Source: Labilithrix sp. (GTDB taxonomy: Bacteria > Myxococcota_A > Polyangia > Polyangiales > Polyangiaceae). Taken from it: a DNA stretch of 64,000 bases. Each line of letters opens with the position of its first letter. Position 1 is the first letter of the stretch. Location: positions 310,001-374,000 of the forward strand of contig JAHBWE010000002.1 of assembly GCA_019637155.1 (NCBI GenBank). The letters run 5' to 3'. This document shows, piece after piece, positions 43,963-52,892 of this stretch. A program made the translations under genes and the position numbers. The notes under the pieces were generated by a model. That model was not told the DNA's origin and made no database searches. It saw only the letters and a program-made list of their open reading frames with translations.

Positions 43963-45024
43963 TCACTGCTTGCGCATGCGGCGGACCGCGGAGGTCGTCG
44001 TCCAATAGATGTACTCTGCATCGAGTGCGATGCCCATCGCTGGCTGCGTCCGCTGATCGTCGGCGATCACCACGGGCTCCGGCGCGCAGCCGGTCACCGG
44101 GCAGCGGACGAGGCGCGTGCGCGTGGACTCGTACCAGTAGACGTGTGTGCCGTCGCTCACCGGGCGCAACGCCGCCGACGACGAGCCGATCTTCCGCACG
44201 TTGGGCGCGCTGCAGTTGGCGATCGGACAGGTCAGCACCGCCTTCCCGACGCCGTCGACCCAGAAGACGTCCTTGCCGTCCGTGCTGACGTCGTGGCTGC
44301 CCGGTCCCACCTCCTGCGGCGTGCAGCCCTCGAGGTTCGCGCAGCGATAGAGCTTCTGGATGAAAGGAGCCGCCCAGAAGGCGAAGGTGCCGCCGACCGC
44401 GATGCTCGTGCCGTCGACGTTCGTCGTCGTCAGCGTCTGGGTCGTGAGCGTGTTGCACGCCGTGCGCGGGCAGCGGCGGAGGGCGCTGCCGCCGATCCAG
44501 ACGAGGTGCGTGCCGTCGTAGCCGAGCGCCCTCAAGAAGCTCTCGTTCGACACGATCGACTTCGGCTGCTCGCACCCTCCGACGTTGCAGCCGTGGATCG
44601 CGCCGTTGAAGTAGTCCGGCCAGTAGACGATGCCGCCGGCGACGACGATCGAGCTCGCGTTCCCGGTGCCGAGCACGAGCGGCGCGCCGCTGCAGCCCGT
44701 CTTCGGACACTGGTAGATGGTCCCCGCGCCCGACTCGACCGCGAAGTACACGTTCGCGTCGTCGACCGTGATCGTCGTCGCCTGGACGAGGCCGGTCGCG
44801 AGCGTCTCGAACGTGCACGGTCCGTCGCACGACGTCGGCGGCGCATCGACGTCGGCGGCGGCGGCGTCGATCGGGACCACCACCGTCCCGCCGTCGGGCA
44901 GCGTGACGACGACCGTGTCGGCGTCGGGCGTCGTCGGCGCGCCCGCGTCGTTCACCTCCGCGACGCGGAGCTCCGCGCAGGCGGCGACGAGCGCGATCGC
45001 GACGACGACGAGCCCCCGCTTCAT
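43963..45024 (-). CDS. Beta-propeller-like lipoprotein with CPxxxC repeats (ELRVA family)
   Basis: A 353-residue exported protein. The signal GLVVVAIALVAAC is followed by AELRVAEVNDAGAP; a nearly equal start (SELRVAD) follows the lipid Cys of the gene at 55570. The body repeats strands with a short Cys motif at the end of each (QCPKTGC, GCNVGGC, RCPRTAC, RCANLEGC, TCPIANC, RCPVTGC), about six repeats spaced 40-50 residues, suggesting a disulfide-pinned propeller. Similar proteins are abundant in myxobacteria; the role is unknown. It sits four bases before the cytochrome gene's end and is probably in one operon with it. Confidence 0.75.
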   Translation of the reverse strand: MKRGLVVVAIALVAACAELRVAEVNDAGAPTTPDADTVVVTLPDGGTVVVPIDAAAADVDAPPTSCDGPCTFETLATGLVQATTITVDDANVYFAVESGAGTIYQCPKTGCSGAPLVLGTGNASSIVVAGGIVYWPDYFNGAIHGCNVGGCEQPKSIVSNESFLRALGYDGTHLVWIGGSALRRCPRTACNTLTTQTLTTTNVDGTSIAVGGTFAFWAAPFIQKLYRCANLEGCTPQEVGPGSHDVSTDGKDVFWVDGVGKAVLTCPIANCSAPNVRKIGSSSAALRPVSDGTHVYWYESTRTRLVRCPVTGCAPEPVVIADDQRTQPAMGIALDAEYIYWTTTSAVRRMRKQ

Positions 45025-45027
45025 CGT

Positions 45028-46722
45028 CTACTTCTGCGCGAGCGGGCGGCCGTGCCCGGGTCCGAGGATGTCCGCCATCTTCGCCTTCGGATCGAAGACA
45101 TGGACGTGGGGCGGGTGATGGCACTCGAGGCACATCTCGGGGCCGGGGCGCGCGACGGGGATCTTCGCCTTCGGGTCCGCGGCGTGGAGCGAGCCCGGGC
45201 CGTGGCAGACCTCGCACTGCACGTTCTTGAGATCGGCCACGTGCGTGACGGTGCTGCCGCCCGGCTTGTCGTAGCCGGTCACGTGGCAGCTCACGCAGTC
45301 GAGGTTCGCCTCCTTGAAGTCCTTCTCGAGGGTGGGGTAGGCGGTCGCGTGTTTGGTCTTGTCCCAGACGTTGCGCGGCTCCTCGTGGCAGTTCGTGCAC
45401 ATGTCGACGCCGACGTATGCGGGCTGTCCCTTCGCGACGGGAGGAGGTTTCTTGTCCTTGAAGGCGATCTTGTTCTCGTCGTTCACCTTCTTGTAAAATG
45501 CATTCATCTGCGATTTGACCGCCTCGTCGACGCCGAGCTGGTCGCGGATCTCGCGCATCGAGTAGCGGAAGAAGCTGCCGGTCTTCGGCGGCGGCGCCTT
45601 GTCGAGCGCGTCGCGTTCGCCCTCGAGGCGCGCGACGTCGGCCTTGCGGTCGGCGACGTCCTTCGCCGCGACGCTCTTGTCGCCCTCCCACTGCGCGATC
45701 TTCCCGCGGAGCTCGTCGATGCGGCCGTTCAGCTCCTCGCGCTTGCGCATGCGATCGAGGCCGGTGCCGTCGGCGAACCTCACGAGGCCGCCCGCGCCGG
45801 CGTCGTCGCGGAGGTGGAGATCGAGCACGCCCACCGTCTGGAGGTGGTTCGCGGTCTCGACCACGAGGACGTCGCCGATGCGCTCCGGCGGCGCCGGCTT
45901 CGTGTTCTCGTCGCCGCGCGCGCCGGTCGAGCCGACGAGGATCGCGGTCAGCTCCGGCACCTCGTCCGCGATGCGCTTCGCCTCGCCGCGCCCTACCGCC
46001 GCGAGCGCGACGAGCACCTGCGCCCCGTCCTTCGTCAGCGCGGCGGCGGCCTCCTTCACCGCTGGCGCCGCGGGCGCGGACGTGATCCCTTCGAGCGGCG
46101 TCGTCACGTGCTCGGCCTTGTCGGGCGCGGCGACGCCGATGAGGCCGACCTTCAGCTTGCCGATCGTGACGAGCTTCGACTTCGTCGCGCCGGGCGCGCC
46201 GGTCACGTTCGCGGCGAGCATCGCGGCGCCGCTCGTGGCGCGCAGCTCGTCGAGCTCCCCGGGGCCGCCGAGGAACCCGTTGCGTGACGGCGCGAAGGCG
46301 GCGAGCTCGAGCGTCTTCATCGCGGCCGCGATCGTCCGCGCCTTCGCGAGCTCCTGGTTCTTCCGCTCCTCCGCGACCTCCATGTCCATGAAGAAGAGGG
46401 GACCGGAGGACACCGTCACGAACGCGGGGGCCGTCTTCTTCTCCGTCGCGACGAGCGCGCCGAAATGGTCCATCCCGCCGAGCTGGTCCTTCACGCAGCC
46501 GCACGGCTCGAGCGCGCCGGCGAGATCCGAGACGAGATAGAGGCGAGCGTCGGGCGGCGAGATGGCGGCGGCGCCGTCACCCTCCGGCGTCCGCGGCGAC
46601 TTGCAGCTCTCGCAGGCCGCGAGGAGGCCGACGCACGCCAGAACGCTCGCGAAAAGAACCGCCGTCCTCACCGCCGGCGAGCTTATCGCAACGCCCGAAA
46701 TCGCTTCACGCATTCGTGACAT
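45028..46722 (-). CDS. Phosphoesterase-like / four-haem cytochrome c fusion lipoprotein
   Basis: A 564-residue exported protein (ATG 46722, or 46713 in frame). The signal VLACVGLLAAC gives a lipoprotein. Residues about 58-320 resemble the UshA/5'-nucleotidase-type phosphoesterase seen in c554-like proteins: LYLVSDLAGALEPCGCVKDQ, GGMDHFGALVA. A coiled-coil linker follows (REELNGRIDELRGKIAQWEG). The C-terminal 130 residues carry four haem sites: CTNCH (near 440), CVSCH (475), CEVCH (503) and CLECH (530). This is a known but scarce fusion type. It may pass electrons at the outer membrane, but neither the phosphatase activity nor a redox partner is shown. The usual Asp-x-His metal motif of the phosphoesterase is not obvious, so that domain may be inactive. 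Confidence 0.85.
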   Translation of the reverse strand: MSRMREAISGVAISSPAVRTAVLFASVLACVGLLAACESCKSPRTPEGDGAAAISPPDARLYLVSDLAGALEPCGCVKDQLGGMDHFGALVATEKKTAPAFVTVSSGPLFFMDMEVAEERKNQELAKARTIAAAMKTLELAAFAPSRNGFLGGPGELDELRATSGAAMLAANVTGAPGATKSKLVTIGKLKVGLIGVAAPDKAEHVTTPLEGITSAPAAPAVKEAAAALTKDGAQVLVALAAVGRGEAKRIADEVPELTAILVGSTGARGDENTKPAPPERIGDVLVVETANHLQTVGVLDLHLRDDAGAGGLVRFADGTGLDRMRKREELNGRIDELRGKIAQWEGDKSVAAKDVADRKADVARLEGERDALDKAPPPKTGSFFRYSMREIRDQLGVDEAVKSQMNAFYKKVNDENKIAFKDKKPPPVAKGQPAYVGVDMCTNCHEEPRNVWDKTKHATAYPTLEKDFKEANLDCVSCHVTGYDKPGGSTVTHVADLKNVQCEVCHGPGSLHAADPKAKIPVARPGPEMCLECHHPPHVHVFDPKAKMADILGPGHGRPLAQK

Positions 46723-46753
46723 ACGACGGCGGAATCGCTACCATTTCGCCTTC

Positions 46754-48874
46754 GTGAGCGCGAATCGAAGATTCGGCCCGTTCATCCTCGACGCGCGTAT
46801 TGCCGTCGGTGGAACGGCGGAGGTCTACCTCGCGCATCCGGCCACCGAGGCCTCGGACCTCCCGCAGAAGCTCGTCGTGAAGCGGCTGCTCCCGCACTTC
46901 GCGGGCGATCCGGAGGGCCGGACGATGTTCCACCGCGAAGCGCGGCTGCACGCGGCCGTCACGCACGAGAACGTCGTCACCGTGTACCACGCCGGAACGG
47001 ACGAGCGCGGCGAGCCCTACCTCGCGATGGAGTACATCGAAGGGGTCGACGGCTACCGCCTCCTCCGCAAGCTGCGGCAGGAGGGGGAGTTTCTCCCGAT
47101 CGGCGTCGCGATCTACATCGCGCGCGAGATCCTGCGCGCGCTCGAGAGCGTGCACGCCGCGCTCGATCCCGAGTCGGGCGGCGCGCTCGGCATCATCCAT
47201 CGCGACGTGAGCCCGTCGAACATCTACCTGTCGAAGGACGGCACGGTGAAGCTCGGCGACTTCGGCATCGCGCGCTCGACCACGCGCGCGACGCTGCGGA
47301 GCGAGGCGGGCCACGTGCTGAAGGGGAAGTTCGCGTACCTCTCGCCGGAGCAGGTCGCGGGTGAGACGAGCGATCAGCGCGCGGACCTCTTCAGCCTCGC
47401 GACCGTCCTCGCGGAGATGCTGCTGAACCGCCCGCTCTTCCCCGGCGGCGGCCAGCTCGCGATCCTGCTCGCGATCCGCGACTGCAAGATCGACGCGCTC
47501 GAGGAGATCAAGCCGCGCCTGCCGCCCGGCCTCTTCGAGGTCATGGAGCGCGGCCTCGCGCGCGCGCCGTCGCAGCGCTTCCCCGACGCGGCCGCGTTCG
47601 CGGCTGCGCTCGCGCCGTTCGAGGCCGACAAGCGCCTCGCCGCGCGCGAGATCGCCGCGCGCGTGCGCTGGGTGAAGGCGCACGGCTCCTCCGACACGAA
47701 GCTCGTCGCGCAGCGTGACAGCGCCGCGATGCGCGCGGTCGCGGTCGAGTCGCCGCGCGTCCCCTCGGTGAAGATCCAGGCGACGCGGCAGAGCGGGGGC
47801 GTGCCTCGCGCCGTCGTCACGCGCGAGGAGGCGGAGGCCTCCGATCCCGGCAGGCCGTCCGAGCAGAAGACGATGGAGTATCAATTCCTCCCGTCGCGCG
47901 TGCTCAAGAAGGACGGCACCGAGCTCGGTCCGTGGACCTTCGCGAAGCTGATGGAGGGGCTCGCGACGGGGCAGGTCGAGCGCGGCGATCGCGTCGACTT
48001 CATCGGGCGCGGCTTCCGCCTCGTCGAGGACATGGAGGAGTTCGCGCGCTTCTTCCCCGCGCCGCCGTCCGCCTCGTCGACCGCGCAGATCCAGGGCCCG
48101 GGCGCGCCCGACCTGAAGGACCAGATCGGGCCCGACACGATCCTGAAGATGCTCATGCTCGTCCTCGCGCAGAGCGAGACCGGCGTGCTCTTCGCGGAGC
48201 GGGCGAAGCTCGATCCGTCGTCGATGCAGGAGCCGCCGGAGTCGCGCGGCGGGCGCAAGGAGCTCTACTTCGTCTCCGGGAAGCTCCATCACGTCGCGAC
48301 GAGCAACTCGCACGAGCTCCTCGGCGAGTACCTCGTCCGCAAGGGCAAGCTCGGACGCGAGGAGCTCGACCTCGCGCTCGCGGTGCTCCCTCGCTACAGC
48401 GGCCGCATGGGCGACACGCTCATCTCGATGGGCCTCGTCGGCCCGGTCGACATCTTCCGCGCGATCCGCGACCAGGGCCGCGATCGCGTCGCGGACCTGT
48501 TCCTCTGGCGCGGCGGACAGCTCTCCTTCTACCGCGGCCACACCGCGCCCCACGTCGAGTTCCCGCTCGACCTCGAGCTGCCCGCGCTCATGCTCGCCGG
48601 CCTCGAGACGGCGAAGCCCGGCGACGCGATCATCAACGAGCACCGCGACGACCTCGATCGCAACCTCGGGCCCGCGCCGCCGCGCGACGACCTCATGGCG
48701 TTCGAGTCCGTGATCTGGCCGCCGGCGGTGACGAACGTGCGCGAGCTCGTCCGCCGCCCGACCAAGCTCCGCGATCTCATGCAGTATGCAGCGAAGCACC
48801 GCTCCTTCCCGCCCGGCGACATCCTCCGCGCGATCGAGATCCTCCTCGCGGCGGGCCTCCTCGAGTGGGAATGA
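46754..48874 (+). CDS. Ser/Thr kinase fused to GYF_2-like and DUF4388 domains
   Basis: A 706-residue protein starting at GTG 46754 immediately before the kinase fold. The kinase domain spans about 7-280 with VGGTAEVYLA, the lysine in VVKRLL, HRDVSPSNIY (near 151), DFGIARS and LSPEQVAG. No membrane helix is present. A GYF_2 (DUF4339)-like module follows at about 390-435 (ELGPWTFAKLMEGLATGQV, GDRVDFIG). The C-terminal 250 residues match DUF4388 (PATAN-type): ELYFVSGKLHHVATSN, LGEYLVRKGKLGREELDLAL, GDTLISMGLV. DUF4388 is common in myxobacterial signalling. The ATG of the thioesterase gene overlaps its stop (ATGA), so the two are co-translated. Confidence 0.9.
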   Translation: MSANRRFGPFILDARIAVGGTAEVYLAHPATEASDLPQKLVVKRLLPHFAGDPEGRTMFHREARLHAAVTHENVVTVYHAGTDERGEPYLAMEYIEGVDGYRLLRKLRQEGEFLPIGVAIYIAREILRALESVHAALDPESGGALGIIHRDVSPSNIYLSKDGTVKLGDFGIARSTTRATLRSEAGHVLKGKFAYLSPEQVAGETSDQRADLFSLATVLAEMLLNRPLFPGGGQLAILLAIRDCKIDALEEIKPRLPPGLFEVMERGLARAPSQRFPDAAAFAAALAPFEADKRLAAREIAARVRWVKAHGSSDTKLVAQRDSAAMRAVAVESPRVPSVKIQATRQSGGVPRAVVTREEAEASDPGRPSEQKTMEYQFLPSRVLKKDGTELGPWTFAKLMEGLATGQVERGDRVDFIGRGFRLVEDMEEFARFFPAPPSASSTAQIQGPGAPDLKDQIGPDTILKMLMLVLAQSETGVLFAERAKLDPSSMQEPPESRGGRKELYFVSGKLHHVATSNSHELLGEYLVRKGKLGREELDLALAVLPRYSGRMGDTLISMGLVGPVDIFRAIRDQGRDRVADLFLWRGGQLSFYRGHTAPHVEFPLDLELPALMLAGLETAKPGDAIINEHRDDLDRNLGPAPPRDDLMAFESVIWPPAVTNVRELVRRPTKLRDLMQYAAKHRSFPPGDILRAIEILLAAGLLEWE

Positions 48875-49728
48875 CGGTCCTCGAAGACCTGGTGAAGCTC
48901 CTCGCGCTGGAGCGGATCGAAGAGAACCTCTTCCGCGGCCAGAGCCAGGACCTCGGCTGGGGCACCGTCTTCGGCGGCCAGGTCGTGGGGCAGGCGCTCT
49001 CGGCCGCGGCGCAGACGGTGCCGAAGGAGCGGCACGTCCACTCGCTCCACGCGTATTTCCTCCGCCCCGGCGACGTCTCGCGGCCGATCGTCTACGACGT
49101 CGATCGCATCCGCGACGGCTCGTCGTTCACGACGCGGCGGGTGGTGGCGATCCAGAACGGCAAGCCGATCTTCAACCTGTCGTGCTCCTTCCAGAAGGAC
49201 GAGCCGGGCTTCGAGCATCAGGAGCCGATGCCGGAGGCGCCGCCGCCGGAGACGGTGAAGCGCGATCAGGATCGCTTCGCCGCCTTCGCCGATCGCCTCC
49301 CCGCCTTCGTGCGCGAGCGCGCGGTGGCGGAGCGTCCGATCGATCTCCGCATCGTGGGCGAGGAGGACGATCCGTTCCTCCCGAACCCGAAGTCGGCGCG
49401 GCGCATGGTCTGGCTCAAGGCCGCCCACGCGTTGCCGGACGATCCCGCGCTCCACGCGTACCTCCTCGCGTACGCGTCGGACTTCGCGTTCGTGACGACG
49501 GCGATGCTCCCGCACGGCAAGACGTGGCTGACGCCGGGGATGCAGGTCGCGAGCATCGACCACGTCATGTGGTTCCATCGCCGCCTCCGCATCGACGAGT
49601 GGCTCCTCTACGTGATGGACTCTCCCGCCGCGCAAGGCGCGCGCGGCCTCGCGCGCGGGCTCGTGTTCACTCGGGACGGAGCCCTCGTCGCCTCGTCCGC
49701 GCAAGAAGGCCTGATGCGCCAGCGCTGA
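48871..49728 (+). CDS. tesB: Acyl-CoA thioesterase II (TesB type)
   Basis: A 285-residue double-hotdog enzyme that hydrolyses medium- and long-chain acyl-CoA. The motifs are FRGQSQDLGWGTVFGGQVVG, VHSLHAYFLRPGDVSRPIVY and RDGSSFTTRRVVAIQNGKPIF in the first half, and LLAYASDFAFVTTAMLPHG with SIDHVMWFHRRLRIDEWLLY in the second. The last contains the acid Asp and the conserved GLVFTRDGALVASSAQEG end. The length is standard. Its gene overlaps that of a kinase, so an unusual regulatory link between acyl-CoA turnover and a Ser/Thr kinase is possible. Confidence 0.93.
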   Translation: MTVLEDLVKLLALERIEENLFRGQSQDLGWGTVFGGQVVGQALSAAAQTVPKERHVHSLHAYFLRPGDVSRPIVYDVDRIRDGSSFTTRRVVAIQNGKPIFNLSCSFQKDEPGFEHQEPMPEAPPPETVKRDQDRFAAFADRLPAFVRERAVAERPIDLRIVGEEDDPFLPNPKSARRMVWLKAAHALPDDPALHAYLLAYASDFAFVTTAMLPHGKTWLTPGMQVASIDHVMWFHRRLRIDEWLLYVMDSPAAQGARGLARGLVFTRDGALVASSAQEGLMRQR

Positions 49729-49756
49729 CTCGAGCCGCCGGCGTCACTCTCCCGCG

Positions 49757-50557
49757 TCACTCTCCCGCGTTGGCGCGGTACCAGGCGAGGACCTTCGCGT
49801 CGACGCGCGTGATGTGATCGAGGCCCGAGTCGGGATCGGGCTCGCGCGCGACGCCGACGAGCTTGTGTGTGGTCTGGCCGTCCTCGACGAGGAAGAAGCC
49901 GGCGCCGGAGTCGCCGCCGTGCGAGAAGAGCGGCACGCCGAAGCCGTGGTCGTAGCCCATGTCCGTCGTCGACCGGACCTCGAGGCCGTCGACCGCCTCG
50001 AGCGGCGCCTCGCGCTCCTCTTCTTGCCGCACCGCGGTCGCGACCTTCACCGTCGCTCCCTCGTCGACGCGCGCGGTGACGTCGGTGAGGACGCCGTACT
50101 GCGCGAGCTCGATCGGCTCGTCGAGGGTGAGGAACCCGAAGTCCGGCTCGGCGACGTCGAGGAAGCGGTCGCTCATCGGCGTGGGGTTCGAGGCGGTCAC
50201 GCGCGGCGCGCCGTCCGCGAGCGGGGCGATGACCTGGTAGTCGTGGAAGCGGCGGCGCTCGAGGCAGTGGCCGGCGGTGACGACGCGGTCCTTCGCGACG
50301 AGGGTGCCGGTGCAGAAGTACTCGTTGTCGTCCTCGTCGAGCATGAGGACGAGGACGGACTCCTTCAGGACCTCGAGCGTGGCGCGCGGGGCCTGCTTCG
50401 GTTGCGGCCTGTTCGGCTCAGTGGTGCTGCTGCTTCCCGACGGCGGAACGATGGTCCCGGCCTGATCCGCAGGCAGCTCCGGATCGGGCGCGTGATCGAT
50501 GCATCCGGCGAAGAGGGTGGTGCCGAGGGCGACGAGCAGAAGCCGAGCGCTTCGCAT
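49757..50557 (-). CDS. Trypsin-like serine protease lipoprotein
   Basis: A 266-residue exported protein. ATG 50557 gives LLLVALGTTLFAGC, a lipoprotein signal. A Pro/Ser/Thr linker precedes an S1 fold: FCTGTLVAKDRVVTAGHCL (catalytic His), PDFGFLTLDEPI (Asp) and SHGGDSGAGFF (Ser). All three are present, and DHGFGVP supports the substrate region. The 3' end has a 13-base direct duplication (GCGTCACTCTCCC twice) that spans the stop codon. It converges with tesB. Secreted proteases of this type serve digestion or processing in myxobacteria. Confidence 0.88.
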   Translation of the reverse strand: MRSARLLLVALGTTLFAGCIDHAPDPELPADQAGTIVPPSGSSSTTEPNRPQPKQAPRATLEVLKESVLVLMLDEDDNEYFCTGTLVAKDRVVTAGHCLERRRFHDYQVIAPLADGAPRVTASNPTPMSDRFLDVAEPDFGFLTLDEPIELAQYGVLTDVTARVDEGATVKVATAVRQEEEREAPLEAVDGLEVRSTTDMGYDHGFGVPLFSHGGDSGAGFFLVEDGQTTHKLVGVAREPDPDSGLDHITRVDAKVLAWYRANAGE

Positions 50558-50706
50558 GGAGCGCGAGAGCAGCAAGGAGCAGGCCGGCCGCTGACCCCAC
50601 AAAATGCCGTTGAAGATGGGGTGGATCGCCGGTGTTGTGCCTGCGTGGATGTGCCAGCTGAGCCAGGATCGGAGCAGCGGCGATCGATTCGATCGCGATG
50701 ACGAGG

Positions 50707-51831
50707 TCAGGGCTTGAAGAACGCGCCGTCGGGCACGCCGAAGGTGTTGGCGACGGAGCCTCCGCCGCTCCAGACGAGCATGCCGCGCTCGGTCCAGAAA
50801 GCGAAGTGGCTGCCACGCCCGATGGGCGCACGCGCCATCGGCGTCCAGGTGTCGTTGACCGGATCGTAGAGCGCGCCGCTGTCGTTCCCGCCGTCGCCGT
50901 TGCCGAAGCCGCCCCAGACGATCACGTGGCTCCCGCTCCAGACGGCGCTGTGAAAGACGCGATAGCCCGGAGACCGGACGGAGGAGAGCTTTCTCCACCG
51001 CTGCGTTGCGGGGGCGAACGCGGCGCCGTCGGAGCACTCGTCGACGCATCCGCTGCCTCCCCAGACGATCATCTCCGTGCCGGTCCAGACCGCGGCGTAG
51101 TTGGCGCGGTAGCCCGGCGCGCCGTCCATCGAGATGGTCCGCCACGTCTTGGTCGTCGGATCGTAGAGCGCGCCGTCGTTCAGCGCGCCCGGAACGGAGC
51201 CGGGCCCGAGCCCACCCCAGACGAGCATCTCGCGCCCCGTCCACAGCAGCGTGGGCTGCTTGCGAGGGCTCGGCGTCTCCGCGGTGACGGGGATCGGCTC
51301 CCACGCGTCGAGGACAGGATCGTAGGACGCGCCGTCGTTGAAGACGTTCACCGCGTGTTCGCCGCCCCAGACCAGCAGCCGCTCTCCCGTCCAGACCGCC
51401 GCGTGTTTGTATCGCGGCGACGGCTGGTTCGTCTTGGAGAGTGTCGACCAGCGATCGGCGCGTGGGTCATAGGCGTAGCCGACGTCGCAACCGCCGCCGC
51501 CTCCCTCTTCCGGCGGGCACAGGCTGCCACCCCACAGGACGAAGCGATCCCCGACCCACGACGCCGATGCACCCAAGCGACCCCGCGGCGCCCCGTTCGT
51601 ATTGCATCGCCGCCAAGTCTCGTCACGAATCGAAAAGACGAACCCCACACGCCACGCCTGACCCCAGAGGAACATCTCGGACCCGTTGAAGTCCGCCGCA
51701 TCGGTCTCACGCGTGCCGTAGGCCTCGATGAACGCCACCGACGACCATGAGCCGACCCCCGGGTCGAGCGTATTCGAGCCACATCCGGTCATCACAAGGA
51801 CCGTTCCGACGGTAAGTCCACGGACGAGCAT
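50707..51831 (-). CDS. Kelch-repeat beta-propeller lipoprotein
   Basis: A 374-residue exported protein. The signal LTVGTVLVMTGC ends in a lipobox. At least five kelch units repeat RYKHAAVWTGERLLVWGGE, KQPTLLWTGREMLVWGG, RANYAAVWTGTEMIVWGG, VFHSAVWSGSHVIVWGG and SHFAFWTERGMLVWSGG, each with a DGAxYDP strand between. A full propeller of six or seven blades is likely. It is probably a binding protein rather than an enzyme. It shares an operon direction with the metalloprotease-like gene just upstream (51837), but DNA composition changes between the two. Confidence 0.85.
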   Translation of the reverse strand: MLVRGLTVGTVLVMTGCGSNTLDPGVGSWSSVAFIEAYGTRETDAADFNGSEMFLWGQAWRVGFVFSIRDETWRRCNTNGAPRGRLGASASWVGDRFVLWGGSLCPPEEGGGGGCDVGYAYDPRADRWSTLSKTNQPSPRYKHAAVWTGERLLVWGGEHAVNVFNDGASYDPVLDAWEPIPVTAETPSPRKQPTLLWTGREMLVWGGLGPGSVPGALNDGALYDPTTKTWRTISMDGAPGYRANYAAVWTGTEMIVWGGSGCVDECSDGAAFAPATQRWRKLSSVRSPGYRVFHSAVWSGSHVIVWGGFGNGDGGNDSGALYDPVNDTWTPMARAPIGRGSHFAFWTERGMLVWSGGGSVANTFGVPDGAFFKP

Positions 51832-51836
51832 GAGCC

Positions 51837-52892
51837 TCAGCGGGGGCCCTCATCGTCGCAGCAACGGATGAGGCCACCGTCTTCGAGTCGTCGATCCCGG
51901 CAGAATCCTATGCACTCGACATCTATCGTGCATGAATTGCAAGTTGAGGCTGGCGGCGGAGGAGGTGGAGTGACGGGCTCACCCAACAGATCGGGCGAGC
52001 CGCATGTGTATGCTGGACCCGTGCCCAGTCTGACAAGGCCATCCTCAGGCGTTCTCGTTGCGGATAGGAGTCGAGAGGTGGCGAGACTGGTGGCATATAT
52101 TTGCGCCGAAACCCGAGCAACGAATGGTGTAAACGGCCCCGGATTATCAGCGGTATCGCACAGGAATTCTACCTGGACCTGAAATACGGAATGAGAGTTG
52201 CGATGCCCATTCTTCTCCTGCCAGAGATCTCCGCCGGAATACTGTGCCTTCGGGTGATAAAAATAGCCATCAACGCCCTTTGTGTTGTGACGTGCATTGA
52301 TGCCGTTAATGTCCTGCCACGCGTGCCACGACTCGTGAACGAAGTTGGCTGCGCGATTGGTTACACTGTGCACGCCGTACGAACCCACGCCTGAGTACAA
52401 TACACATGCGGACGTAACGAGATTTACGGCGAAGGGGCGGTAGGTGAAGCGAGATTCCGCGTCGCGACCGGGTAGCACGTCCTTCATGCGGTGCTCAAAT
52501 TTGTCATGCCACCTTCCGCCCCGATCAAGCGCTCTGGCGGCTTCGAGATAGTCGCGCTCGGGGTCATGGAACGCCTGCGGACCGAAGGTCGGTCGCCCAA
52601 ACATGTTTCCTCGCCAAATCAGATACACCGCATTCCAGTGTTTTGCGTACTCGAGCGTCGTATTGCACGCGGCATGGTACCCGCGTGTGCGCCACTCCTC
52701 CTCTTCGATATTGAACTCTTTCGCATTCCATTGCGGGAAGCGAACGTCGCAGCCATGAACCGCGAAGACAGCCGAGTCGGTCAGTGTCATCGCCATTGGG
52801 GTACAGTCCGCGAAGGCGGCGTGCGGTATCATCAAGATGCCGCCCATCGTGAGTAGAACGAGTCCAACGCTAGCCGAGCGCACGGTTTTCAT
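51837..52892 (-). CDS. Secreted HExxH metalloprotease-like protein
   Basis: A 351-residue exported protein with a signal peptide ending near AFADC. The motif VHESWHAWQD carries the zinc-protease signature H-E-x-x-H (186-190). Downstream a Glu could be the third ligand, but no GxxN/HxxGxxH is seen, so activity is uncertain. The end has a Pro-rich run and a Cys-rich tail (TCNSCTIDVECIGFC, RCCDDEG). The DNA is clearly less GC-rich than the neighbours (29 of 60 bases G/C in the line starting 52261). Its ATG overlaps the previous stop (ATGA), so it is co-translated with the 636-residue gene. Confidence 0.6.
   Translation of the reverse strand: MKTVRSASVGLVLLTMGGILMIPHAAFADCTPMAMTLTDSAVFAVHGCDVRFPQWNAKEFNIEEEEWRTRGYHAACNTTLEYAKHWNAVYLIWRGNMFGRPTFGPQAFHDPERDYLEAARALDRGGRWHDKFEHRMKDVLPGRDAESRFTYRPFAVNLVTSACVLYSGVGSYGVHSVTNRAANFVHESWHAWQDINGINARHNTKGVDGYFYHPKAQYSGGDLWQEKNGHRNSHSVFQVQVEFLCDTADNPGPFTPFVARVSAQIYATSLATSRLLSATRTPEDGLVRLGTGPAYTCGSPDLLGEPVTPPPPPPASTCNSCTIDVECIGFCRDRRLEDGGLIRCCDDEGPR

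Noticed and set aside
49741..49775. 13-base direct duplication at the trypsin-like gene's 3' end
   Set aside because: GCGTCACTCTCCC occurs twice around the stop codon. A short slip duplication is the simplest account and has no visible effect on the protein.
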